A stretch of DNA of 64,000 bases, taken from positions 62,001 to 126,000 of the forward strand of contig JALIHJ010000018.1 of NCBI GenBank assembly GCA_022984795.1, in the 5' to 3' direction. The stretch comes from Fabrea salina. Taxonomy: Eukaryota > Ciliophora > Heterotrichea > Heterotrichida > Fabreidae. This document shows positions 56,973-64,000 of this stretch, one piece after another; within the stretch, counting starts at the first letter, position 1; each line of letters opens with the position of its first letter. The notes below the pieces were generated by a model. The model did not search any database, had not been told where the DNA came from, and worked only from the letters and a program-made list of their open reading frames with translations. The translations under genes and the position numbers were made by a program.

Positions 56973-57653
56973 ATGCACTGGGAAGTAGAGTTAGCTAGGG
57001 AAGTACTGGCTAGGTGTCAAGGAGGAGTTTACATAGTAGGAATAGCAGGCATTCCAGGCATTGGAAAGGTACACTTTACTTAGTCTGAGTCTTCACATTA
57101 CCTTGCTTCAATACTCAACAAGGACGTAGGAACTGCAGTGGTTCCTATGGACGGGTTCCACCTTTACAAACAAGAACTAGACCAAATGCCAAACCCAGAA
57201 ATGATGCATTTTCGAAGAGGTGCTCACTTTACTTTTAACCCAGAAATTTTACTGAGTAAGTTAAAACAAGTTAAGTCAGGCCAAGTCACAAGCTTTCCAG
57301 CCTTTTCACACTCTGAAGGAGACCCCCAAGAAGATGCTATCACGGTAGACCCTTTTTTAACCCAAGTAGTAGTTGTTGAGGGACTGTACTTGTTTTGTGA
57401 CTTGGATGTTTGGAGGGAAATTAGAGACCTCATAGACTACAGAGTGTTTATTGAAGGAGACTTAGATTCTACAATGGAGCAGCTAGTTCAAAGGAACTCT
57501 GAGTGTCTGAAGATGAACATTGAAGACACTAGGTACAGAGTGGAGCACAGCGACAAACTTAATGCTTTGGAAGTAATGCAGTCCAAAGCATTTGCTCATA
57601 GAGTTGTGAGTTTCCAGTCTAAACCCCAAGAACTGATTATTATTAAGAACTAA
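56973..57653 (+). CDS. Uridine-kinase/phosphoribulokinase-family P-loop kinase, intron in the P-loop
   Basis: Exon 1 (56973-57068) ends in [11 protein letters not shown]; the intron GTACACTTTACTTAG (57069-57083) is removed and exon 2 begins with Ser, restoring the Walker A GxPGxGKS. 221 aa in total. [17 protein letters not shown] and [18 protein letters not shown] follow, as in bacterial YfdG/panK-like and uridine-kinase-type P-loop kinases that phosphorylate nucleosides or sugars. VVVEGLYLF is the second core strand, and [12 protein letters not shown] a lid region. The substrate is not decided. The last 11 bp overlap the convergent TCAIM-like gene. Confidence 0.8.
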
Positions 57654-58497
57654 ACCCCTTAACTTGAGACTTGTGTTTGCTGTAGTACTCAAAAAACTCA
57701 TCCAAAGTAAAGTTCCAGGGAATGGTCATGAACCCACAAACCTTAGTGTGACTCCAGTCATTTCCTATTGCCAAGTAAATGCCCAAGTCCCTAACTTCTT
57801 TAAGAATCGACCTCAGTTTAATAAAGTCTTCATGGTCACGAAATCCAGAAACAAAGGAGTTCATAGCTTCCCTAGTCTGGTCTCTTTCAAGTTGTTCCTC
57901 GAAGTAAATGTGCTCCCAAGGTATTTCTTGGAACTTTTCGAAACTTAAGTCTTTTTGCTTCAAAGCCCTTAAAATGATTCCGCTAGGTTTGCGTTGGAGC
58001 CCAATGTCTATAGGGTGCTTGCTTATGAACTCCTTTTCAATGTTCCAAGCAGTTTCGTAAAGCATTTTTTGGTACTGTTCTTTGAGTTGTTCTTTTTGCA
58101 TGAATTGTTGGGCAGCATCTAAGCCTTGTTGCTGGACTTCGTCCTTCATTCTAGGACGGGACTTAGGAAGGGGACTTGGTTTTTGGGGATTAGTGATGCT
58201 GTAAAGCACTGAGTTTACAGTTGTTTTAATGTGTTTTTCTTTGATTTGTGGAGATGAAGAACTTGATAAAGGGAGAAGTGTGACTTTGCAAGCTCTGTAA
58301 GTGTCTTCTTTCGGAACGTAAAAGCGAAGTGAAGAAAGCTGCACTGAGTCTCCTTTTTCAAGGTTGTCCAAGTAAGAGTTTAGAGTTGTCACTGCTTCAG
58401 AGTTGGCTTTTTGGATGTTCGAAGGAGCTGAAGAAAGAACATCTGGGTGAGCAATTTTGTAAAAAGGAGTTAAAAGAGACCTTAATTTAGTTCCCAT
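57643..58497 (-). CDS. TCAIM-like protein (DUF4460/DUF4461)
   Basis: 284 aa from the ATG at 58495-58497. Residues 1-45 (LRSLLTPFYKIAHPDVLSSA, then NSEAVTTLNSYLDNL) match the DUF4460 J-like helix pair of T-cell activation inhibitor, mitochondrial, with its HPD. A conserved C-terminal region (about 130-284; GLQRKPSGIILR, GNDWSHTKVCGFMTIPWNFT) corresponds to DUF4461. Animal TCAIM is mitochondrial and binds alpha-ketoglutarate dehydrogenase, but here no clear presequence is seen. The start overlaps the upstream gene's stop by 11 bp on the same strand, and the end overlaps the opposite gene by 11 bp. Confidence 0.75.
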   Translation of the reverse strand: MGTKLRSLLTPFYKIAHPDVLSSAPSNIQKANSEAVTTLNSYLDNLEKGDSVQLSSLRFYVPKEDTYRACKVTLLPLSSSSSPQIKEKHIKTTVNSVLYSITNPQKPSPLPKSRPRMKDEVQQQGLDAAQQFMQKEQLKEQYQKMLYETAWNIEKEFISKHPIDIGLQRKPSGIILRALKQKDLSFEKFQEIPWEHIYFEEQLERDQTREAMNSFVSGFRDHEDFIKLRSILKEVRDLGIYLAIGNDWSHTKVCGFMTIPWNFTLDEFFEYYSKHKSQVKGFSS

Positions 58498-59695
58498 TAA
58501 TTTTAAGCTTGCAGCCTGAGGACAGTATCTGGTCCCCACAAATTACGTAGTAAGGAGTGCCTTCTGGTTGGGTTTCAGGGATTTCAGCTTTGTAAACTGA
58601 GCCGTAAGTACCTCCTTCGAGTAACTCGTGGTTTTCTAAGTAGATAGGCATGGGGTTATCTGGACTTACCAGTTGTAGGTTCTCGAACACCTGGTTACTT
58701 AAGTTCTTTACATAAACCAAATTTCCTGAAATCTCTTTGAAGTAGAACTGGGTTACAGCATAGGGTTCAGAAACAATTTTTCCTTCGCTTTGACAAACTA
58801 AATAGGACGAATAAAGATCATTTTCTAACTCTATAACCTTTTCAGCCTTAGAGTGGCCTTCTACGAAGTGAAAATTAGCAATTGATTCGATTACTTCGCG
58901 CTCTCCAGAAACATTGACTTTTACTTGGAACACTTCTACATCGAAGAAGTTCTGAGGAGTAGTGTTTTTGATCTTTACAGACCAATTTCTCGAGTCGTCA
59001 TCTGATTTAATTGAACATTTTTCAATGGTAAGTTTGTTTGCTTCATCAACTTCGTTTCTTGGAAAGTGATTTTGGACTTTGGTTTGGAATTTTTCCATTA
59101 AACAACTTAAGTTTTCAATGCTTTTCGAGAGTTCAGAAACTTTTTCGCCTACCTTTAAAGTTCCTTGGCTTTGCTCTAGTTGAAATGGGATGTTGGGTGG
59201 AATGCCTGGCGACATATGCAGTTGGTAAGCTTTTTCCAGATACCTAGGAAGTTCTTGTATGATTTCCTGGTAAACAACTTCGCTTCTTTCTTCTTCGAAG
59301 AACCCTGCACTGGTTTTTCTGCACTCTAGATTGTCTAGACTCATTACTTTTTCGAACTTTTCGTAATCAGGGAAGCATTTATCAGACAAAAAGACAAAGT
59401 TGTTGAAGTCAAAACCCTTAGTAAGGTAATGAATTAATTCTATCGAGGAGTTCACTTTAACTGGGAGTTCTAAAGCCCCTGGTGGAAGTTCAGCTTGGTC
59501 TCCTAGTTCTTTGCAAACATAAAGTTCTGCTCCGAGGTTTTTAGCCATTTGGGTTGCGTATTGGAGGCACTCGTCACTTGGAGGAGAAACCACAAATGAA
59601 TCTGGGCTAGCTTTGCCTTTGATTCTTTTGCAAGCTGCTTCTGAGCTTGATTCATTGAAACCTTCTTGCTCGACAAACAAAAACACTTCTGCCAT
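58487..59695 (-). CDS. Hypothetical protein (402 aa)
   Basis: I do not recognise this family. The N-terminus (about 1-120) looks like an alpha/beta domain (VFLFVEQEGFNESSSEAACK). Residues 120-240 are helical with a coiled-coil segment (VGEKVSELSKSIENLSCLME). Residues 240-400 are beta-rich, like an Ig-type or NBR1-style sandwich (SRNWSVKIKNTTPQNFFDVE). No membrane segment or signal is seen. The stop lies inside the coding start of the TCAIM-like gene, on the same strand in another frame. Confidence 0.65.
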   Translation of the reverse strand: MAEVFLFVEQEGFNESSSEAACKRIKGKASPDSFVVSPPSDECLQYATQMAKNLGAELYVCKELGDQAELPPGALELPVKVNSSIELIHYLTKGFDFNNFVFLSDKCFPDYEKFEKVMSLDNLECRKTSAGFFEEERSEVVYQEIIQELPRYLEKAYQLHMSPGIPPNIPFQLEQSQGTLKVGEKVSELSKSIENLSCLMEKFQTKVQNHFPRNEVDEANKLTIEKCSIKSDDDSRNWSVKIKNTTPQNFFDVEVFQVKVNVSGEREVIESIANFHFVEGHSKAEKVIELENDLYSSYLVCQSEGKIVSEPYAVTQFYFKEISGNLVYVKNLSNQVFENLQLVSPDNPMPIYLENHELLEGGTYGSVYKAEIPETQPEGTPYYVICGDQILSSGCKLKINGN

Positions 59696-60476
59696 TTATT
59701 ATTTAGGTTATCTATTTTCCATCTCACTTAGAATTAATTTGGGGAAGCAAAAAATACAGGACAGACACTCCTAGTTAACTTAAGATGTTTATTTAATAAA
59801 TAATTTTATAATGAAAGACTTTTGGCGGGTGATTTTGGGTGCGCAAGCTTAAGTCTGTAAAGCGTGCGCTTTGCTTTCTAGACGCTAACTATAGTCTAGT
59901 GACTTTTGGGGAGGGGAGTCTCAGAGCAGTAGCTTTTAAGCTTTGCTTTGTGCCTTTTAATTTTTTATTATGCTTTAAGTCCTTCGGGCTCAAGTTGCTT
60001 TGCGGGTCTTTGGTTGTGGTTGTAGTCCCTCTTCTTGTGGGCTTGATCAGCATAGTTCTGCATGGTTTTTTGAGTTCTCTATGTTCTTCACGTAGTCTTA
60101 ATATTTCTTGCTCTACAGCACAATGTCTTAGAACTCAATGTTGCCATCTATCTTACCAGCTAGACTAGGTGTTGCCCTTCCCTTTTGGTATTTTAGACAT
60201 TCATTGATGGCATATTTTGCCCCTTATAATCATAATTACATAACTTATTTATTGCAAGAACTCTTGGAATAAAAACAAATAAACTTAGAGAATCATTCGT
60301 TTAAGTTGCCAAAATCCAAGAAAACTTTAAAGAACAAGTTTACGGTTATTGGCTTCTCAGAAAAGAGTCAACCCTTAAAACTCAGATTTTTAAATCTCAG
60401 TCTGAAGAACTAGACTATCAAGAATCTCAACAGAACAGTTCATTCCAGTTTAACTAATTAGTTTGTAACCTATGAA
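59696..60476. other. Long intergenic region, possibly with a small gene
   Basis: 781 bp between divergent starts. The left third is richer in GC than other gaps and two minus-strand frames are open. One is an uninterrupted frame of about 80 codons without ATG. The other would be an ATG frame (60147 to 59968) if a 15-nt segment GTGAAGAACATAGAG at 60077-60091 were an intron; it would encode 54 aa. That segment does not fit the GTA..AG form of the ten confident introns, so I leave it as a doubtful gene. A hairpin AAAGC/GCTTT lies near 59857. The right half is AT-rich and empty. Confidence 0.35.
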
Positions 60477-61130
60477 ATGGTAATAATGAAAAACCCTGGG
60501 AACTCAAAACAAGCTAAAAAAGCCAAAAGGCGCCCGTGGACAGACAAAGAAGACCAAGCTATTCTTAGCTTAGTCAAAAGTTCCAAGTGCCTGCGCTGGC
60601 AAGTCATAGCAAGCCAACTCAAATCTGAATATGGGATCAAAGGAAGGACAGGCAAGCAGTGCAGAGAAAGGTGGTACAACCACCTTCACCCCCAGATAAA
60701 CAAAGACTCTTGGAGCCTACAGGAAGAGTACACACTTTTCGAGGCCAATTCCCGGCTGGGGAATAAATGGGCAGAGATCTCTCAGCTTCTGCCTGGACGA
60801 ACAGACAACGCAATAAAGAACCACTTCTATTCCTATTTGCGCAAGCAGTTCAGGAAATTCAAAGGTTATGAAGCCAACAAAGAGAAACTGAAAAAAAATG
60901 AAGCTTTGCTTGTTTCACAGATTAAATCCAACCTTTCGAAGAAACTAAAGCAAAGGCACAAAAAGCAAAACCAGGATGATGCTTTGGAAACAAAAAACTC
61001 TCAATTACTACCTCCTGTGTCCTCCATTATGAGCGGTTTAGTTGCTGAGCATTCAAGTATCTTTACTCCACAAATACTCTTTTATCAGTATGCCAGCTAC
61101 CTGAGCACTGCTTTCAGGCAGGTTTTATAA
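60477..61130 (+). CDS. R2R3-type Myb transcription factor
   Basis: 217 aa. Two Myb repeats lie between about residues 18 and 125: [20 protein letters not shown] with [16 protein letters not shown], then [20 protein letters not shown] with [19 protein letters not shown]. The Trp residues and recognition-helix pattern match R2R3 Mybs, which bind YAACNG-type sites. A Lys-rich linker follows and the last 40 residues are weakly hydrophobic. The first ATG (60477) and the one at 60486 are both possible starts. Confidence 0.9.
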   Translation: MVIMKNPGNSKQAKKAKRRPWTDKEDQAILSLVKSSKCLRWQVIASQLKSEYGIKGRTGKQCRERWYNHLHPQINKDSWSLQEEYTLFEANSRLGNKWAEISQLLPGRTDNAIKNHFYSYLRKQFRKFKGYEANKEKLKKNEALLVSQIKSNLSKKLKQRHKKQNQDDALETKNSQLLPPVSSIMSGLVAEHSSIFTPQILFYQYASYLSTAFRQVL

Positions 61131-61194
61131 TTATTTACCCCTTCACAGGAGTTTCTAACTGTTTAATAAATTTTATATGGACACTGTAAACTGG

Positions 61195-61237
61195 GTTATA
61201 AAGTAAGTTATAAACTAAGTTATAAACAATTTATAAG
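61195..61237 (+). repeat. Short tandem repeat, 12-bp unit
   Basis: Three 12-bp units GTTATAAAGTAA, GTTATAAACTAA and GTTATAAACAAT, plus a partial TTATAAG, sit 20-60 bp before the ATG of the IQ-motif gene. The units are TATA-like and AT-rich. They may be promoter or 5'-leader elements or plain replication slippage. Confidence 0.7.
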
Positions 61238-61256
61238 TCTAACAACACTTAATAAA

Positions 61257-62570
61257 ATGCAAACTATTCAACGTAAACTCCAGAGAGCCAGCACAGGTCT
61301 GGTTAGGTATATTGACCCGTGCAACCAAGAAGTTACCTCTGAAAGTGAAGACGACAAGCCTTACTTCGCTGCCCCTGACTCTTCGTTATCTTCAATAGAC
61401 TCTTCTTTTTCTTCCGATGAACCAGATCAAATACACTCAGCTTCTACAGTAGGCTCTGAAATACACAACGAAGAACTTCAGTTAATTAAACAACAAGCTT
61501 TAAAAAAGCAAGAACAGTGCTTTAAGCGCAAACAAGCTGCTACTAAAATACAGGCTTGGTACAGGTCCTGTTCCTGCAGAGCTTACTACAGAACCCTTTA
61601 CCAAGAACTCAAGCTCAAAAGAGTTTTTACTAGAGTCAGAGAAACTTCTGCTGCTTTAACTATAACTAGAGCTATAAGAAACTTCGTAGCCCACAGAAAA
61701 GAACTCAAGTCTCAACTTTTAAAAAAGTTTTATGCACACTGCGCTGTGCTGATCCAAAAGCTTTGGAGAGGCTACTCTGTAAGGAAAAGAGTTGTCAAAA
61801 CTAAAAACTTAGCTAAGCAAAAAGCTCTGGGCTTAGTTAAAGGTTGGAAAGTCAGAAGAATCTTGCAAACAGAAAGCATTTCAAACATAGTCCAGCAAAT
61901 CAAGTCCTCCTCAGAAAGCGAAGCAAAGCTCCTTAAAGTAGAACTTCTGGAGTCTATAAACTTAGCTTACCAAGGAGGGTCTTGGATCAAGCCTAAAAAG
62001 GTCAAAAAGCCATTTTTGAAAAAGAAAGTCGACAAGTTCATCCAGCCTTCCCAAAGAAAAAGAAGTTTGTCAGGAGCCAAGCCTAGAAAAGAAGCTTTTA
62101 CGTTTTTTTCACCTGCAGCAAACACTTCTAGTTCAGTTGACCACACTCCTGAACTTACTTTTCAAGAATATAAGCCATTCCTCAAACGGAAAAGCGAAAG
62201 AGTCACTATGCAAAAACTCAACTGGTCCAGAGTTCCTAAAAAAATAGACTGTTGGTCTAAACCTTCTAAGCCTTGCACAACTCCTGTAAAAAGCAACTCA
62301 CTTGAAGAATTCCTGCAGCTAGAAAACTCAACTTTCGACCTACTATACTCACCTAAAGTCTTTGTAAGACCCAAACCTGAGAAAATTAAACCTATTAAAA
62401 CCTCTGAACTAGAAATGTACTTTCAAAAGCACACAGCTACCTACTCCAAATTCCAGCCTCAAATCACCTACTCTAGAATCCCCCAGTTAACAGAAACTTC
62501 TAAGTTTTTGAAAGGCCGGTGTAGTTTTTCTAAACTTAAACAAGAATATCAATCTTTATGTAATTACTAA
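61257..62570 (+). CDS. IQ-motif protein
   Basis: 437 aa. At least two calmodulin-binding IQ motifs are visible: AATKIQAWYRSCSCRAYYR near residue 97 and AVLIQKLWRGYSVRKRV near 170, with a weaker one between them. The Lys/Arg/Ser-rich C-terminal half is probably disordered. IQ motifs bind calmodulin or centrin; in a ciliate this could link to contractile or cortical calcium systems (inference only). The last four bases, including the stop, overlap the SRP54 stop on the other strand. Confidence 0.75.
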   Translation: MQTIQRKLQRASTGLVRYIDPCNQEVTSESEDDKPYFAAPDSSLSSIDSSFSSDEPDQIHSASTVGSEIHNEELQLIKQQALKKQEQCFKRKQAATKIQAWYRSCSCRAYYRTLYQELKLKRVFTRVRETSAALTITRAIRNFVAHRKELKSQLLKKFYAHCAVLIQKLWRGYSVRKRVVKTKNLAKQKALGLVKGWKVRRILQTESISNIVQQIKSSSESEAKLLKVELLESINLAYQGGSWIKPKKVKKPFLKKKVDKFIQPSQRKRSLSGAKPRKEAFTFFSPAANTSSSVDHTPELTFQEYKPFLKRKSERVTMQKLNWSRVPKKIDCWSKPSKPCTTPVKSNSLEEFLQLENSTFDLLYSPKVFVRPKPEKIKPIKTSELEMYFQKHTATYSKFQPQITYSRIPQLTETSKFLKGRCSFSKLKQEYQSLCNY

Positions 62571-64000
62571 CGACGCTTTTTCTTGCCCTTTCCTAGTTGT
62601 GACATCATTTCGGACATGTCTAGTTTCCCCATTTCTTTCATCATTTGCATTAAGTTTTGGCTTCCGCCTAGTTGCTTCATCATCTTGGGGTCCACTGCGT
62701 TTTGGACCTTTTTCATCATCTGGTTAGGGTTTCTCATGAAATTCTGCATGTCGTTGGCCTTTCCCAAGTTCATTTTGCCCATTTTTCCCACCATTTTAGA
62801 AAACCGTTTGTACTCTTCAAGCAAAACGTTTACTTCGTGAATAGAAGTTCCAGACCCACGGGCTACTCTAATGATTCTTGACTCGTCGAACTGTTTGGCC
62901 CCGTCTAGTTCTTCTTCAGTCATAGAGTCCATTATGCACATGAACTTTTTTATTCTAGCAATTCCTTCTTTTTCGCGGCCTTTTTCCAGAAGTCCTGAGC
63001 CTATGCCTGGAATCATAGACATCAACTGACTCAGTGACCCCATTTTCAGCACTGTCTGGAACTGCTCGTACATATCCCTCAGTGAGAACTTTCCTTGACT
63101 AATCTTGTTCATCAACTCAGGCTGCTTCTCAAGAGGCACCGCTTCCTGCACTACACTAAAAAGTTTGTCAATGTCGCCCAAACCTAAAAGCCTCCTTATA
63201 AAGCTTTTAGCGTCAAAAGCTTCGAAGTCGTCAAATTGCTCCCCAAGACCTATAAAAATGATAGGGGATTCTGTTGCTGCAACTGCACTTAAAGCTCCCC
63301 CGCCTTTAGCGTGTCCGTCTAGTTTAGTCACAATCACACTTCCTACATCCACAGACTCCCTGAAAGCTTTTGCTTGGTCGTAGCAACTCTGTCCAATGCT
63401 TGAGTCGACTACAAAAATATGCTCGTCTGGCTCTACTGCTTCTGAAACAGCTTTCATCTCTTCAAACAAAGCAGTTTCCTGCTTGTGCCTTCCTGAAGTG
63501 TCCACAATGATTAAGTCGTACTTCTGCTCTTTGAAGTATTCCACACCTTCACTAGCTATTTTCACAGGGTCAGTTTCAGTGTAGCTGCCGTAAAAAGGAA
63601 CCTTAACTCGGGTGGCATTTTGCTTGAGTTGATCAAAAGCACCTGCTCTAAAGGTATCAGCACACACAAGGCCAACTCGCCAGCCCTTTCTGAGGTAGTG
63701 GTAAGCGTACTTTGTGCAAGTTGTAGTTTTGCCAGAACCTTGAAGTCCTACAAACATGACTACGTTCTGGCGACCTTTTTTGAGCTGGAAAGGTTTCTTA
63801 TCAGTTTCAAGCATGCCTTGGAGTTCGCCCACTACTGCGCGTTGGACAACTTTGCGTTTGTTAGTGCCTGCAGCGTCAGCCTCCATATTGACCTGGAGGG
63901 TAACTCTGTCCCTGAGTCTTTTGACGTACTGAACATTCACATCGGCCTGAAGAAGAGCTTTGTTGACTTCGCCAAGGCACTCTTTGAGGACTTCTTCGTC
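62567..64000 (-). CDS. SRP54: Signal recognition particle 54-kDa protein, N-terminus beyond the right edge
   Basis: 478 codons are visible from base 64000 to TAG at 62567-62569; the first residues are outside. The visible N domain reads DEEVLKECLGEVNKALLQAD. The G domain has GLQGSGKTTTCTKYAYHYLR, DTFRAGAFDQLKQNA, DTSGRHKQE and TKLDGHAKGG. The Met-rich M domain follows (MGKMGKMNLGKANDMQNFMR and more) and ends KGKKKRR. SRP54 binds signal sequences with its M domain and docks to the SRP receptor through its GTPase. Confidence 0.96.
   Translation of the reverse strand, partial: DEEVLKECLGEVNKALLQADVNVQYVKRLRDRVTLQVNMEADAAGTNKRKVVQRAVVGELQGMLETDKKPFQLKKGRQNVVMFVGLQGSGKTTTCTKYAYHYLRKGWRVGLVCADTFRAGAFDQLKQNATRVKVPFYGSYTETDPVKIASEGVEYFKEQKYDLIIVDTSGRHKQETALFEEMKAVSEAVEPDEHIFVVDSSIGQSCYDQAKAFRESVDVGSVIVTKLDGHAKGGGALSAVAATESPIIFIGLGEQFDDFEAFDAKSFIRRLLGLGDIDKLFSVVQEAVPLEKQPELMNKISQGKFSLRDMYEQFQTVLKMGSLSQLMSMIPGIGSGLLEKGREKEGIARIKKFMCIMDSMTEEELDGAKQFDESRIIRVARGSGTSIHEVNVLLEEYKRFSKMVGKMGKMNLGKANDMQNFMRNPNQMMKKVQNAVDPKMMKQLGGSQNLMQMMKEMGKLDMSEMMSQLGKGKKKRR

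Noticed and set aside
59839-60168. 109-aa plus-strand frame as a gene
   Set aside because: It has no ATG, a hydrophobic and compositionally odd product, and looks like the complement of a minus-strand open stretch.
1-64000. Mobile elements, CRISPR arrays or virus-derived elements
   Set aside because: No transposase, reverse transcriptase, integrase or capsid-like frame, no terminal repeats and no regularly spaced repeats were seen.
1-64000. Reassigned stop codons (UGA=Trp or UAR=Gln)
   Set aside because: Conserved proteins are fully open in the standard code and end at TAA or TAG where their families end; the gene at 10845 stops at TGA.

Overview
The window looks like macronuclear DNA of a heterotrich ciliate, most likely Stentor or a close relative. 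Three observations support this. Ten introns can be placed with confidence; each is exactly 15 nt, begins GTA, ends AG and has an A at intron position 10. All long reading frames use the standard code, with TAA and TAG (and once TGA) as ordinary stops, which argues against Blepharisma and Condylostoma. Genes are packed tail-to-tail or head-to-head with gaps of a few bases and sometimes overlap. The species is inferred, not proven.

Layout. 1-11.8 kb: kelch protein (cut by the left edge), PEMT, a CaaX-tailed small protein, the first of three large TmcB-like membrane/PAS proteins, a UPF1 helicase, a KDM4-like demethylase, a tRNA-splicing endonuclease-type domain and a C2H2 protein. 12-25 kb: a tandem cyclic-nucleotide-binding protein, a SWEET transporter, the second and third TmcB-like copies (the third split into two genes), and a BTB/pentapeptide protein. 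25-38 kb: an ERK7-type kinase, a second C2H2 protein, SCOC, an H/ACA-type RNA candidate, a kinesin, an M14-like protein without its metal motif, a papain-fold protein, a phosphatase-like protein lacking its cysteine, a SHIPPO-repeat protein, DLST and a START protein. 38-52 kb: a decayed tRNA-Pro, RBBP4/MSI1, a second cyclic-nucleotide protein, a kinesin-14-like protein with a degenerate motor, a SANT protein, a PCD-like protein, a CCT-motif protein, a small Tim, MTR4, NTMT1, a DUF229 protein and a MAPEG protein. 52-64 kb: a long gene desert with structured-RNA signals, eRF3, a class I HDAC, a uridine-kinase-like protein, a TCAIM-like protein, R2R3 Myb, an IQ protein and SRP54 (cut by the right edge).

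Most genes are ordinary housekeeping genes and no operon logic is visible. Loose themes are RNA surveillance and translation end (UPF1, MTR4, eRF3, SRP54), chromatin (KDM4-like, RBBP4, HDAC), cilia and cytoskeleton (SHIPPO, kinesins, ERK7) and membrane sensing (three TmcB-like proteins, two cyclic-nucleotide proteins).

The least ordinary part is the non-coding DNA. The 52-53 kb desert holds a 13-nt telomerase-template-like stretch on the minus strand inside plausible helices. A related block lies at 27.2 kb, which also allows a promoter-element reading. A well-formed box H/ACA RNA lies at 27.9-28.0 kb.
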